Assembly (NCBI GenBank): GCA_030247885.1
Contig: JAPDRO010000024.1
Location: 434,001-498,000, forward strand
Reading direction: 5' to 3'
DNA length: 64,000 bases
Source: Taxawa tesnikishii (nom. ined.)
Taxonomy: Eukaryota > Ascomycota > Dothideomycetes > Dothideales
How positions within the stretch are numbered: the first letter of the stretch is position 1; every line of letters begins with the position of its first letter. Positions 19,756 through 33,581 of this stretch are shown piece after piece. A program made the translations under genes and the position numbers. The notes under the pieces were generated by a model. The model saw nothing but the letters and a program-made list of their open reading frames with translations. It ran no database searches and was not told the DNA's origin.

Positions 19756-21928
19756 ATGGCCTCTGGAAGGTCGCTGGGAGGTGGAAGAGTCCTGGGAAGT
19801 GGCCGGTCCTTATCCCCAGCAGTAGCCGCACAGCAGCAACGACCTACGAGTTTTCTATCGCCCTCCGAGAGTTCCGTATCACTGAGCTCTCAAACACCCA
19901 GTACATCTGCCTCTACCGAGACTGAGGATATCTCCTCCAGGGTCGCGCTTGACGAACATGGCCCTTCTGCTGCCGCCTCGGCGAGCTCGAGGCTCGTGTG
20001 TCCGATTTGCAACGAGGAGATGGTACGCGTCATGAGCGGTATCGAGGCCTCCTTGAAGCCAGGCGCTGATCCAGATCATAGGTGACTCTGCTTCAACTGA
20101 ACAGGTAGGTATGGCCAGTCCTGTTGCCTCCAAACTTCGCCCGACTGATTCCCACACGCCCAAAGACATCTGGATGACAACCACCAGAATCTGCAAGAGG
20201 TGGAGCAAGACGAGGTCAAGAACTGGTTTGAGCAACAGATGAAGAAGGCCAAAAAGTTTCAACCACTCGCCGTGCTCAACCAAAAGCTACGAGGCCTCGA
20301 CGTGTTCGAATCAAATGGTGCTGTCACTCCACCTCCGACATCGACATCCTTTCCTCAGGCCGCCCCTGGTCGGGATGGTTCCCCAGCACCCCAGGTTGCG
20401 CCGGAACGCAGGGTTGACCCGGATGAGGTGGTCACGAGAGCGCATTGGCAAAGATCCACCGGGTACGACACTTGCTCCGACCCACTGTGTGGCAAGAGGT
20501 TGAACGGCGCGAATGGGAACATCAACTGCCGGCACTGCGGCAAGCTATTCTGTGAGGAGCATACAATGTACCAGATGAAGCTCTCCAGATCAGCACAGCA
20601 TGAACCGGTTAGGGATTTTGGTGTCGGGTGTGCGAGACATGCTACAAGAGTAGAGAAGGATACAACGACCATACCGGCTTTGAACGCAACCACACCAAGG
20701 ACTTCTTCGCCACACGGAGAAAGATAGTGGACAAACAACATCTCGAAGTGAGCAGGCTGGAGAAGCGGTTGTCGCGGTTGACCCAATTGCTGGCAAATCC
20801 ACCGCCAGATCCGGATCAAAGCACGACCGGGTTTCTGTGGTCTTTATCCGGCACTAAGAACCACATACGGTCACTGGAGCAATCTATCGTTACCTGGGAA
20901 GAAGATGCGAAAGTCCAGCAGTGCCCTTTTGCCAGCAAACATTCACGCAGTACTCGTTTCGCAGACACCACTGCCGGATCTGTGGACGGGTTGTCTGCGG
21001 AGATCCCGAGACGGGCTGCTCCACGAATGTGCCACTGAACGTGGATACCGGTGAGCCCGTATTTCCTTGGTTTGGTGGATATCACTAATGTATCCCAGTC
21101 ACTGACCTAGCTCTAGAGAAAACCGTCAAACCCGTCGGTGTCGACGTCCGCATGTGCAAAGAATGCCAACACACCATCTTCAGCAAATCCGACTTCGCTC
21201 GTGACCTTGCGACGCCGGCACCTTCTCAACGCGCCTACGAGAACCTTGTCCAGTTCGAGCGCGGTATCCGTCTGCTACTTCCCAAATTCCAACGTCTCCT
21301 TGTTGCGCTTCAGGATCCGGACAAACCTCCAACGCCTACCCAGCTCACAGACGCCACAAAGGTTCGCAAGCGATTAATGGACGCCTTCACGCAATACGAT
21401 GTCGCTGCAAGACGGATACGGGATCTGCCCACTGAGAGTCCCACGCAAGAAAGATTACAGAAAGCTGTCTACGCCCAAGCGACAAATTTCCTCCACCTCC
21501 ACATGCTTCCCCTGAAATCTCTACCCAAGATCATGCGACACGCCACTCCGGCCGGTGCCGCGGCCCGCCCCTCGCCGAATGGACGGCCTCCTGGCCCCCT
21601 CGCTGCGATCAAGTACGACGAAGCCACGGGCGCTGGGTCCGGTCGCCCGAGCCTCGAAAGCACTCGCGCGAGCAGTACGAGTAGCATTGCGATTACGGCG
21701 CTGGAAGCCGAGGAGAAGGAGCTGCGCGAGCGACTCATCGTGCTCGAGGAGCAGAAGTTCATGGTCACCGAGATGGTCGCGGATGCGAACAGGAGGAGGA
21801 AGTTCGATGAGGTCGGCGCTTTGGCTGGCAACGTGGAGGATTTGAGCAGGGAGATTGATGCCATCCAAGCGCAGTTGAATGGCATGGATTTTAGAGGGGC
21901 GTATACGGGCGAGGGTGTTGTGAGTTGA
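19756..21928 (+). CDS. PEP7: FYVE zinc-finger protein Pep7/Vac1 (Rabenosyn-5 like)
   Basis: Rab5/PI3P effector that tethers Golgi-derived and endocytic vesicles to endosomes. Order of parts: Ser-rich head; C2H2 finger CPICNEEM...HLDDNH spanning intron 1 (20082-20165); a first, degenerate FYVE finger (CSDPLCGKRL, NCRHCGKLFCEEH); coiled coil; a classical FYVE finger with the PI3P-binding core FRRHHCRICGRVVCGD; then a C-terminal helical Rab-binding-like part ending DFRGAYTGEGVVS. Intron 2 is 21051-21098. Frame changes occur at G3 20612-20614 (restores GFWCRVCETCY) and T4 20927-20930 (restores CPFCQQTF), each by one base; the result is 681 codons. Both slips hit zinc ligand regions, so the literal sequence would abolish both FYVE domains. 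Confidence 0.9.
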
Positions 21929-23101
21929 AGATGGGATGTGGAAAGAGTCAACAAGATCGTTTTGCAGCATGGCGCTTGGGAGTCACTGAAGGACCGCAGA
22001 CTGAGCGGGTTTCTGGTCATGGGCGTATTCTTCCCTTCGGAGGACCAAATGAAGAATTCCGACGACTGCGATAGCGGATTTTTCCTCATACAAGCATCAG
22101 TCGTTATTGTTGCTCACAGGGAAAGCAGCCTCAAGACTGGCCGTCCCCACTAACGCCACTGCAACAACACCCTGAACTTAGTCGAGCCGAGTACGCCGAC
22201 ATCTGCCGCGTATGCAATGACCCGTCTGGACTTGTGTCGGGATGCGCCAGCCACGCGGCACATCGGCCAGGATGCGAGTTACCACGTCAGCCGTCCGGAA
22301 ACGCAGTCCTCTCAAATCCCACAGTTTACCTTGTCAAAGGTCAGAGAAAACAGCAAACACGTCAAACAATTCATCTTCATCTTCGAGTATCCGCTCGTTA
22401 GGAGCATCCAAACAGCGTAACGCACGCCATAGCCCATACATAGTTTTGGAAGCTTCGTTTCTCTACCACGAATCTGCACAGCCGGGGCTGCAATTCCGGC
22501 AAGCGATACGAAGCTTTCCTGGCGACGGTGCGGCCGCTGGCCCTTGGTAGGGAAGCCTAACCGGGTGTGCTGCGTGCAGAATAGTCGAGGTAGGTCGCAG
22601 CCTTTTGGGAAAGATCACGCTGTTCGCCAATCGCGCAGCGATGCTTCGTTCTTGCCGGGAGGGCGTCGAAGGCATTCTCTGGTAGGTTTCCGCTGCTTGA
22701 CAATCCCGCCGAATCAATGTCGGTATGAGGTGACAAACGACAGACGAACGAGCATGGCCCGCAGATCAACACACTCGGCAGTTCTAAAGAGATTTGCGCG
22801 CAGTTGATCGTTAGGGGTGTTCTCTCCTTCTTCTAGGGAGACAATACCCCATAACTTCATTCGTAAGCCAGGACGATGTGCAAGTGCAGGCCAGGTTCGC
22901 ATAGGGAGCTTCCGTCATTCGAGCTCTTCCACGCGTCCTCGTTTTGCAATTCCAATAGCATACCGGCGTGTTTGATGCACGACAGAAGACACCTGTTTTC
23001 ACTACACATGCGACTGGCACGAAGTAAAGATCCTCGGCAAAGGTCGTTCATCAATCGTCTTAGCCCCCTTCCACCGTAACTCTCGGGTTGCGATTCTCAG
23101 C
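21929..23101. other. Convergent 3' region, PEP7 / beta-mannosidase
   Basis: 1.17 kb with only short frames on both strands; I see no domain, RNA gene or repeat. Confidence 0.55.
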
Positions 23102-26100
23102 CTACGACAGGGTGTTGTTCCACAAAGACTCTACCGTGACTCCCTCGATCCACGCTCCACCCGTCGTATCACTCTTCACGGTGTATCCCACATCTCTAGT
23201 CTCATTCGGCAGCAGCCAGAACCCATTACTGTCGAAACTGAGAACTGCGCCCTCAGGGTAGTCCAGCCAGACCCAGGCCGCCACTCCGCTGGTAGCGGTG
23301 ACGCTAAAGTTCATGGTCGTGTTCGAGTAGCTCAGTTCCAGGCCGGGATCCACGAGTGCTGCGGAGGAGAGCGGGCTTGCGTGCCACCAGTTCTCGTGGC
23401 GAAGGGTGACGGTGGTGTTCGAGTTTGGCAACTGGCCTTGGACTTCGGTCTCAAGATGGAGGATCACGTTAGCGTAGTTGAAGCCTGTAGAGTTCAGGAT
23501 GTCGAACGTGTTAGTCTGCAACACTCTTGTAGTGTTGAGTGCACCGACATTGAGCTCGGTGGAGGCTGGCGTGCTGATGTTGAGCTGGTTTCCTGACCAA
23601 TCGTACCAAGTAAAGTTGGCTGTTCCGCTCGCTGCCTGCCAGAGATCGGAGGTAACGTAGACTTCTAGATCGCCGGTCGTGCGGTTATAGAAGGGGAGAC
23701 GATTACGGGCTGGTAAATGTCCTTCGCGATATAGTGCAGAACCTTCCAACGACCATCGTATTCGATGCCGGCCCAAGTGGGGGCTTGCCAGATATCTTCC
23801 AATTGCCAGTACAGAGATCCGAGTTGTCTGTTGGGGAAGCCAGAGCCCCTTCGGTAGAACTGGATTTGAGAACTGCAGAAAATCAGATTACGATAGATGT
23901 AAAGCCCTGCCGCAGTGCCAGCCCTACCTGTATAGATCCGCTTGGTAGATCTGTGTCGTGTGACACCAAGCGGAGAAGTTGGCTATTGAGTCCGTCTTGT
24001 TGGGTACAGGGTACCACTCTTCAGCCGCGCGAGTCATCTCGCCCATTCCCAGCGAAGTGTTGTGGTAGTTCGAGGTGTTGAGTCCGCCGGGCGGGTAGTG
24101 ATGGTTCCTGAGCATGATCGTGGATGAGTTGAAGTACAAGTCGGATGGCGGGACCGCTTGCCGCCAGGTCTGCAGCGAAGGCATACTGTGGTATCCAAAC
24201 TCGTTTGAAAAGCGGCCAACAGGGTAAGCGGAGTCGTTGAAAGCAATGTCCGGGTCGTAATTATAGAAGTCTGTGGAAGGCGCCTTAGCTCGGATGTCCG
24301 GATTGTGATTCTTAAACCGAACTTACCTGTTTCACCATAGACACTGCCAGGAGTGAGATTGTAGTACCTCTCGACGATGGGAATAGGTAGGGAGAAGTTG
24401 AGCTCGATGTACCCATTCGAGGTGCTGCTTGGCGTGTAGCTGATGCTCTTTGAGTTGCCGAAAACAACGGGAAGCAAGGTATCGAGGAACAAGGTCTCGT
24501 ACTCGGCTTGATAACGGTCAAACTCTTCCGGGGCTGTTCGATTGACCGTCAGCAGTTCTAGGTTCTCGATCTCATTACCGCCGGCCCACAGAGCTAGGGA
24601 TGGGTGGTGGTTTACTCGACGGACATTGTACTCGGCTTCTTCGCGGACGTTCTCGAGGAAAGCTGGATCCACAGGATACAGCGCGTCTCCGAACTCGAAC
24701 TCGCTCCACAGGAGAATGCCGAGCTCATCCGCCAAGTCGTAGATGAAATCCGGTTGGTAGGCACCGGATGCCCACACCTTGTTCACTTAGCATAGCAAAG
24801 GTTCCTCCTCGTGTCCGCGTTTGACTTACTCGAAGCATGTTCTGGTTTCCCTGCACAACGGAGTCGAACAATTGGCGCACTCTCTCTTCCGTAACTCGGG
24901 GCCAGAAGGCATCTGGAGGGATCAGGTTCGAGCCTTTGGCGTAGAACTCATGCCCATTGATCTCGAAATGCCAGTTGTTGCCAGGTGCTATGCCTTGACT
25001 GAGCTGCTTCTGGGTTATGACACCCTCGTTAAGGAAGATGGTACGGAATCCGACGCGCTTGTTGACAGAAGCCAGGACCTGGCCAGGGAGGCGGCGGCGG
25101 CGGCGCCAGTGCCGTTGTATGGAGCTTGGATTTGACCGTCAGAGATTTGAGTGACCGGATTGTCCGAGTAACCTGAACTTCCCGAATCCACAAGCTCGAT
25201 CGTGATATTGTATAGATTCTGCGGGCCGAGTCCGTTTGGCCACCAAAGCTCAACGGCGGCGCTGTCGACTACGGTCGATCCTGTCACTGTTGCATTGGTG
25301 ACGTTGACATTCGACAGTGGTCCACTGGATATGGTACGGTTTTGTGCGTCCGTGAGTATATAGTTCAGCGACGCGCCTTGCGAGAGGTCGCCGAAGAAGT
25401 CCAAGCTCGCATTGACAACCCATGGCTGGGATTGATCGGGCGGCAGGTTGTTGAGCTGGCCAAGACGGTAGATATCTACAAGTGAGTTCCTGACATAGAC
25501 CTGGGAAGCGCCTAGTTGAATGACATAAGCTGGCTGCCAAGGACCTGCAGGAGCGAAAGCCGGACCTAGCGGATGTCAGCGGAAGCGTTCAAACTGTACA
25601 CTCATGGCTATACCCCAATCCCAGCCGAAATCGCTTTGCTCCTTTCGCATGAATTGTCTGTTGGGGAACTCATAGACAATCTCAACGCCGTACGGCCAGG
25701 TTTCCTGACCGGGCTCGTTTGCGATGTCGTTCACGATGTTGGGCGCGCTGCCAAAATTGATGCTCAGAACGGGGTCTCCGCTGCAGTTGGTCAGGATGTT
25801 TGATACGTCAAAGAAGTATTGTCGAAACTGGTTGTTCGTGGAAGCAACATGCTGGTCACAGAATGAGATGCTCGTAAACGTGTCGAGTCCGTTGAACAAC
25901 AGCCATGTCAAGGTCGCATTAGGATCAAGGTTGGCGATAGGCGAGCTGGTATATGTCCAGTTGGCCCAGGCAATCCATCTCAGGTTGAAGTCATTGAGCC
26001 CGTAGTAAGGATCTCCGACAACTTGTGCGGCGTATAGATCCAGATGGGCTTGTGATGGCAGATGGCCTGGTACTGATACGTTCAGAGCATCGTTGCTCAC

Positions 26101-26199
26101 GGTCCAGTCTGGTCCAGAGAGATCAATCACCTTCTGCGCCAATACCACAGACGCTATGCCCGAGACGGCGAGTGCCAGACTGCTGGAACCCGGCAACAT
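23102..26199 (-). CDS. Secreted beta-mannosidase, glycoside hydrolase family 2
   Basis: Exo-acting enzyme removing beta-1,4-mannose from manno-oligosaccharides and N-glycan cores. The ATG at 26199 gives a signal peptide ([15 protein letters not shown], cut near residue 21). Many N-X-S/T sites follow. GH2 hallmarks: [29 protein letters not shown], general acid/base Glu in [14 protein letters not shown], nucleophile Glu in [13 protein letters not shown] and [19 protein letters not shown]. Five exons; introns 25566-25613, 24778-24829, 24271-24326 and 23873-23927. Frame changes at about 25081-25084 (next to a GCC repeat) and at G4 23693-23696 are each cured by one base; the total is then 963 codons, matching fungal type A enzymes (about 930-960). 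Confidence 0.92.
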
Positions 26200-27281
26200 G
26201 ATGGACAGCCTTCACAACAGAAACATCAACAAAGAGAGATACGAGATGCGACTGTCCCTACCTTATACAGGCCTATTTCTCTTCCCAGCGAACGGCCATA
26301 CGGCACGCACGCTTCTTCAATGATGCAATTCTTGATTGAACAAGCATCGTTTGCACGAGGTTACATCGGTGCCATAGGGGGTACACTGCGGCCTGGTGGG
26401 GAGGAACGATAGAAGCGGAGTTTTCGTGGGCCGAAGGATGTGCGGAGAAACAGAGAGCGTGTCTGAACAGGCAAGATCATCGCGGGTGGTGTCCCACGAG
26501 GAAGTTCCGCAAAGTCTTTTCGATGCTTGCCGGTGCTTGTCAAGGGTCCACAGTTGACAACCGGGTTGGTATCGAATCGCCATGGATCCCTTGGGCGCTT
26601 GCAGATCCGGATCCCCTCGGGAGATTCCTCAAACATCAGTCTTTGTATCCTTCCGTCAGGCGATGGACAAACGCCCATTGTATGTACCGGGTGCATCCCT
26701 CCTCTTGCTCAGGCGTATCTGTGCGTGTTGCATGTACGTGCTTCACGAGAGCTTGGCCCGATTCGAGAGATCCGGCCAGCTCTGAGGGCGTAGTCTCGAC
26801 TTGTTGCTGCCCCTTGAATGAAAACAACATGGGCCGCAACTTCCACGGTGCAACAAGAACACACAGACACCTTCCGGGCTGAGGATGCGGCAGAGCAGTC
26901 ACTTCCTTAAGATGTTATAGACAATCGTTGGCTTCCAATCGAGGAAATAGAGTGGTACACCCGTGCTCTCGCTTCGGCCCACCTCCACGTCTCAGGTCAG
27001 AGCGCGCGTTTCATCGGTAGCCGTTCGCCCAGCTACTTACCGTTCGACTGGTAGCAGCAGCAAACAAGCGGACGAGCCAGCATTGTTCCCTCGTCTCTGT
27101 CACCCTCACTCTAGTCGCTCCCTCGCGCATTGCACCCTTCAAGCTCAACATACACGCAGTACTCGGATGCGCAGCAGCCTCGGGCCCAACCCCGATCTTG
27201 TAGACAGATGACTATATAAACGTCTACAAAAGAGTGTGGGTAGGAAGGCTGGAACGCAACAACCAGGCTTGCTGCTTGACA
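26200..27281. other. Divergent promoter region, beta-mannosidase / DOCK
   Basis: 1.08 kb between divergent start codons. Open frames of 67-119 codons at 26317-26902 overlap on several frames and have no recognisable content. No repeat or RNA seen. Confidence 0.5.
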
Positions 27282-30200
27282 ATGGTCTGGCAGCCTATCG
27301 AAGAAGTTGCTCACGCTGTCTGCGTGCACCCTTTCGATGCGACCGAACCACACGACCTTGCGCTAGACATCGGCGACGACGTCTATGTAACCGAGCTTGG
27401 AGGTGCAAATCAAGAATGGTGTCGCGGGTGGCTGCTCGCGCAACCATCCCTCCTTGCTGCCCTGGCAGACGACAAGGAGCAGTCGCTGAAGCTTCGGGCC
27501 TATTCAGGCATCTTTCCGAGGAACTGCGTACGTGTACGGGAGGTGTTGGGCAAGGAGCTTGAAATTGTCGCGCAAGAGCAGGACTTGAACCCGGACGGGA
27601 CACTGGATACTGTAGCTGGAGCCTCCCAGACTGACAATGCGACGTTGTCCAGGGCCACGACTGCCAGACTCTCCACCGCTCCTGGCTCTCTTGCGAGAAG
27701 ACAGCCTCGCATTTTGAGCCGGCGGTCGAAAGACGTTCAGATCCGTCCGAAAGACGTCGCCCCAAGGAATCCTGCAGATCCCAAAGAACAGGCACCACTC
27801 CCGGCACTGAGGATAGGAGACGCGACAGCCCTCTCAAACGAAGAGCCTCTGGTCGAGGAGATATCATCATGCCTTCGAGAATGGCACTCAACCAAGATGC
27901 ATGAGCTTATGCTCAACGGAGAGTATGAGTTGCTAGATAGGGTATCTGCTCTGGTACAGCGTCTGGACAATGCAAGAAAACAGATGATACACAATCTCCT
28001 GACCGAAAAGGAACTTGCGGATCTACGTGAGCGGGTCATTTGGGATCTCGTTGATGGAAACAAGATGCTTGATGGCGAAGTCATTGTACGGAGTCCTGCC
28101 GAAAAGGGACGCCTCCTCACCGCGCATGATAGCATTCCAGAAATACTGCAGCTGCAGGCCATGATGGGTCTCCGTAACAAGCCACTGGCACCGCCTCTAA
28201 AGCAACCGCACCTCTTCCATGTCCTGGTAGACCTCAAGCACTTCCCCTGGGATTCTCATGAGTATGCAACATTGCACGTATACCTGTGCCACCAGCGGGG
28301 GCGGAAAAGCCGCGACCAGTGTCTGAGGTATATGCCATCGATCTGCCTCTTCAAGGTCCATCCTGTGGCACCGATACGCCTGAACGGGCCCCAAGGACGC
28401 TCTTTGTCGACCTTAGCAAGACAGATGTTGGGGGTAGATCGGACACTGGCTCCAGACTCTTCTTGGTGTGCAAGCTCCAACGGGACGAGATTTTTAGGAG
28501 CAATGTGCGGAAAGGTTCTGCATCAGAGGCTTCTTCGCCTCTTGAGCGCGCAAACGGTCCTCTCTCTCCATCGGGAAGCACAAAGGGCAGGCGGAGCTTC
28601 ATGTTTGGCAGCCAAAGGGGTCGCCGGCCATCTGAATCAGACATCAGGCCTAGTACTGGTGATGCCACACGTCCAAGGCTGCAGAAACAGCGTACGGACG
28701 TGCAGTCGTCGCCTAATCTGTCCGAAGAGCAGTCGCGTCCTTTGACAGCAGACAAGCAGGTACGACGTGTCGTCGGCTGGAGTGCGGTGGATGTTGGTCC
28801 ATTGATCTGGCGGTCGGGTCGCGAAAGCCGCTCATTATCCCTTTGGACTTCCTCGCGGCCCTCAGGCGAGTTAGAGGAGGACGAGGACGAGGACGAGGAC
28901 GACGTGCATGGGCCGAACCGCGAGAGCGAGGGCTGGCATGAAGTTCTGAAGTCTCTCTGTCGCAGCCCCGTTGATCGATTTACCAGAACATCAGGGGTCG
29001 GCAACTTTGTCATTGACATACAAGCGTTTGCTCATAGCGACGCTGATTCCCTCATCAAAGAGATGCCAGCATTGCTCCGCGACATCCATTGTACACGCGC
29101 CCTAGCTTTGTTGGGCGGCTCCGTCTTACCGCGTAGTGACGTGTACCTTACCATCAAAGATCCCTTCATACCGACCAACGCGCGCTTCTTCCACCCCCGA
29201 GAAGGCAGCGTGCCCATCAAGAACGACACCGACTACAGAAACCTCCAACTCACCCTCGAAGTCCGCACACACTCAGGCGGCCGACTCGAGCACGCCATAT
29301 ACCCTACGTCCAACCGCCCTCCGCATACCGCATACCGCATACCAGCCGTCGACCGCGGTGAAGCGTGGAATCAGACCATCCGCTTCGCCATCGGCCCCGA
29401 CGACCTCCCGACGGCTCACATTGTTATGAGCATAGCTGACGGACCACTGTTCCCCTTTGCACTAGCCTGGTTCCCTCTCAGCGCCGAGCAGAGACAAGAC
29501 TACTCCACTGACGGCCCAGTCTCACTTGCACTTTGGGACTACAGCGAATTTACTGCAAGCACTGTCGGCGGAAGAGGTGCATACCAAGCACTCCCTCCAA
29601 GATCTCACAACTTCGAAGTCAGACACCCAAAGCCATGGCTGCACTCAACGTCGATTTGCTCGTCAGCAGCACATACAGCACGGGCAACAAGCAGCTACAG
29701 AACTTCATCGAATGGGGCAAAAACGAGGACAGAAAACACGATCAACAACTCCTACAGATCTTGGATGAGTTCAAGGAGATCCCCGACGTGGAGATTGTCC
29801 GTTTTTCAAGGACACCCTCGACACTTCCAGTCTCCTCTTCCAAACAGTCAGCACCGCTTCCAACGACACCACTTCCACCTACAGCGACGATGTCGCAAAA
29901 GAAGCTCTCAAATGCCTCGTCCACGCTCTGAGTCTCACCCAGGATCGGCGGTTCTCCGATCTCCAAGATTTCATCGGAACGTATTTGGAATCATGCAATC
30001 GCACCTATGCCTCAAGCCTTGCCATGCTCAGAGCCTTCCGTCTGATGTTCGATAACAAGTTCGACGACCAAGAATCCAGAGATCTTCGACGCGCCCTCAA
30101 AGTCTCACCAGAGCTGATTCGGATCATAATGCGCACACCAACCACTGCCGATCCCGATTGTGATTCGATCAACGACGAGCTCCAAAGGGAGTTCACCCGA

Positions 30201-33184
30201 CTCTTCGTCGTCGTTGTCGCGATGCTCAAGACTCCGCTGGACGTCTTGCTCGGAACGCAGATCATGGTGCTACAACACTTTCCGGCATGGTTGGATCACC
30301 TCAGCACCATCTACTCGCCAGGTGAGATCACCACAATGGTCGAAGAGTTGATTGGGGCGTGCAAGAATACGAAATCCAAGCTACAGGCTCACTCGTTGGT
30401 GATGATACGAGAATTCATGGCTTGCAAGATCTTGGGCGCGCCAGATATCCGTCTGCGGCTTGTCCGTTATACCACTGAAAAATACCTACTGGATCATTGG
30501 CTGGAGCCCGGCAAGGTGATCACTCCGGAAGCCTACGACAAGTTGCGTCTCTGTTGTTCCGTCATCAGAGCTCAACTCCCAGAATCCATCAAAGTGGCGA
30601 GCACTTGTGTCGTTGGGCTTTTCGCGTCTTACTGTGCGATACTGGACGATGAAGAGAAGCTGCAGAACAGCGGATCCGCGAACAGAGGCAATCACAAACC
30701 TACCATCACTGAGCTCTTCCCGACAACATATCCTTTCCATACGATCGATGTCGACCACGCCCACGTGCCTAAAGAGGCCAAACTGGAGATACTTGCTTTG
30801 CTGGACACATTCTTCCAAGCCCCGAACCTGCCTTTGAAACAGGAGTCATGGCAGTTCAATATAGGACCCCCGAGATCGAAGCCGGCAGCGCGACAGAAGC
30901 GGAGGAAGGTGTCCTGAGCCTTGCCAGAAACGTCCTGCGAACGCTCGAGTCGAAGCGCGGAGGCGCTGCATACCCCCAGCAATGGCTCAGCTTCTCCGTC
31001 ACTGAACGAAAGCACGAGGTTGCCATGATGGACTGGCTGCTTGGTGGCTTTGTCAAGCACCTCTTGCCCGACGCAGATAATGTGCTGGACTTTGACAACG
31101 AACTGTGGGAGAAGTGGTTCGTAACCTTGATGAGCATCGCGTCAGACAGGGCAGTGTCCATGGAGAACTTTCCCGATCAGAGGAGGAGGGCAGTCTGGGC
31201 TATCGGTGGCGACATTCGCGAGACAGCGGCGAAGCTTTTGAGGACGGGCTGGGATTCGATTGGCTGGCAGAACGACCAAGAGGCCCGTGAAATCTACGGT
31301 ATCGGCACAATGGGTGGGTATCAACTGCACTACACCACGAAGTTCATGCCTTGGATCGTTAGGCTTTGCATATGCCTGCACCATGAGCTCCGTTCCACAG
31401 GCAGCCACATCCTATGGGCGATGATATCGAGCGAGTGGGACCTGAACCAGAGCTTAGAGGTCGTTCAAAATGCCATGGCGTCAGCGTTTGACAGCATATG
31501 CCGCGAGGGCGGGAACATGCGCGATAACCTTGCGAACAGCGATTTCCTCGGGGCCCTATGCCCCCACACGTTCGCGCCGGCGGACCTCGATGAGGGGTCC
31601 GCCTTCCGGCCGGCCATCGGAAGTATGGTACAGTACCTCCGGACACTCAGGGATCGACTGCTCGCTGTCGACGCTGCGCCTCTGAATGATCAGGCGTCCC
31701 GCCTCTTCTATGCCATTCGGGCGGCCGAGTATCTGCGGACCGCGAACAACCAGGGACCCTACATCCTGCATCTGCACGACATTGCCAAGGTGCACTACGA
31801 GGCCCGGAACTTTGCCTCTGCAGGTGTATCGCTGCAGATGCACGCCCAGCTGTACGAATGGGACATGTCCGAGAAGCTGGAGGCTTTGCCGGCCCTCAAG
31901 CTTCCGGCCGAGACCGCGTTCGCCCGCAAAGAGCGGCTCTACGGAACCATGATCCGGCACTTTGAGCTCGGGCATTCCTATCGGAAAGCGATTGTGGCAT
32001 TGGAGGAGCTGGCGCAGCAGTACGAGAACGTGGTTTACGATTCAGGGAAGGCGGCCAGGGCGCTTTCGCGCAAAGCAAAACTGTTGGATCTCCTTAGTAC
32101 GGGCGCGGAATACCAGTCTCCCCGCTACTTCGAGGTTTCCTTCTCGCATGTAGGCTTTCCTGCCACTGTAGCCGGTCAGACGTTCATCTTCGAGGGCGCA
32201 GTGGACGATGATGGGAAGAGCTTCAAGCAGAAGATGCGGCGACAGTACCTGGGGGCCCGCATCCGGATGGCGCACGAGGTCGTCTCGGAGCCTGGTGTGG
32301 AGGCTGTAGAACCGACCATCACGATTCGAACGGTCACGGTGCACAAGGACTACCTGCACCCCGTCCTTGGCCGCACCGCCGTCTCACCCTTCTACAGGGA
32401 GTTCATACTCTCATCCCAACCGCGCGAATTCGCGTACACGCGCAGGGCGAACGACCGGCACGTAGCCATCACGGAGCAGGTGGTGGAGAAGGACATCTTC
32501 ACCACCGCGGAGGCTTTCCCGACCCTCATGGGGCGGTCGCCGGTCATCAGCACCGCCGCCATCACCCTCTCGCCGGTGCAGGCGGCCATCGATCGCACCC
32601 ATCGCAAGACAAAGCAGCTAGTCAATAGCATCGATGGCGCGCGCTCGGGCTCGGAGAAGGACCTTTCCGAGGTCCTCTCCCTGGTCGTATCATCGGTGAG
32701 CGCCGACGAGGCCGGCAGCGTGCTGCGCTACCGCAGCCTTGTGGACGACGAGGCCACGACAGCCACCGATAGAGGCAGCAACGCAGACGGTGACTGGGAC
32801 CTCACACCCGTCGTTGGCACGGAAGCGCCCAGCGAGCGCGACATGCTGTCCCACGCCCTGCGCGCCGCGCTCCAAGACCACGCGCGCATGCTCGAGCGCG
32901 CACTCGTGCTGCCCCTGAGGGGAAAGCTGCAGCTTCGCACGCTCTTCGAGGAGGGCTATGCAGCGCAGCTGGTGGCGATGTACCCGAATGGGGACTGGGC
33001 GAGCGTGTCCCCGGCATGGCGGGACGTCGACGAGGAGGACGGGCGCGAGGGGAGGCGGAGCCGCCGTTGGGAGGGGTGGATGGGGCGGATGAGAGGGGGC
33101 GGAGGGCGAGCAGAGGGGAAGGAGGGGAGGAGGCTTTCTTTCCCCTCGCTGAGGAGGATGTCGAGGAGTTTCTTGAGACAGTAA
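27282..33184 (+). CDS. DOCK-family guanine nucleotide exchange factor (SH3-DHR1-DHR2)
   Basis: Activator of Rac/Cdc42-type GTPases, acting at sites of polarised growth. About 1968 residues without introns. Order: N-terminal SH3 domain (residues about 10-90; HPFDATEPHDLALDIGDDVYV ... SGIFPRNCVRV); a helical part; low-complexity linker with an Asp/Glu repeat at 28876-28905; DHR1/C2-type domain (about 29080-29560, DVYLTIKDPFIPTNARFF); armadillo-like helices; and DHR2 GEF domain toward the end (FEVSFSHVGFPATVAGQTFI, FILSSQPREFAYTR, KTKQLVNSI). Four frame changes occur at G5 28297-28301, C3 29593-29595, T5 29802-29806 and C5 30867-30871; each is cured by one base and 5903+4 is divisible by 3. ATG 27282 (MVWQPIEEVAHAV) is the first in frame. 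Confidence 0.9.
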
Positions 33185-33581
33185 TTTTGATACCCTGTTT
33201 GTGTTGTAACAAGGCGGACGCCTGTTGTGTTTGCTCTGTATGTATGGTGTGGCAAACCAAGGTTTTCGGATCTCTACTGATCGCGCTTTGGACGGACGTT
33301 GACTGCGAAAGATGCAATCCTCCGACAGAATGGGTGGTTCTGGTAGAGCCACCGTACAGAATCCACTCCAGCGACGCTCTGGCTATTTCCGGGTTGAAGC
33401 TCGATTCTGGTACTTGTATGCTGTTGATTCCGCATTCCTGCCATTAGATGCGGGAGCATGTGAATGGGAAAACTGTGCGACGAAGAACGGGTCACAGGTG
33501 TAGAAGTCTGAGATACGACTGTTACGGAAAGCGCACTGCAGTCCCGGGTCGCAACTTCCTTGCGCCCACCAAACAACGCCA
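33185..33581. other. Convergent 3' region, DOCK / orphan
   Basis: 397 bp; no supported gene or repeat. Confidence 0.5.
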
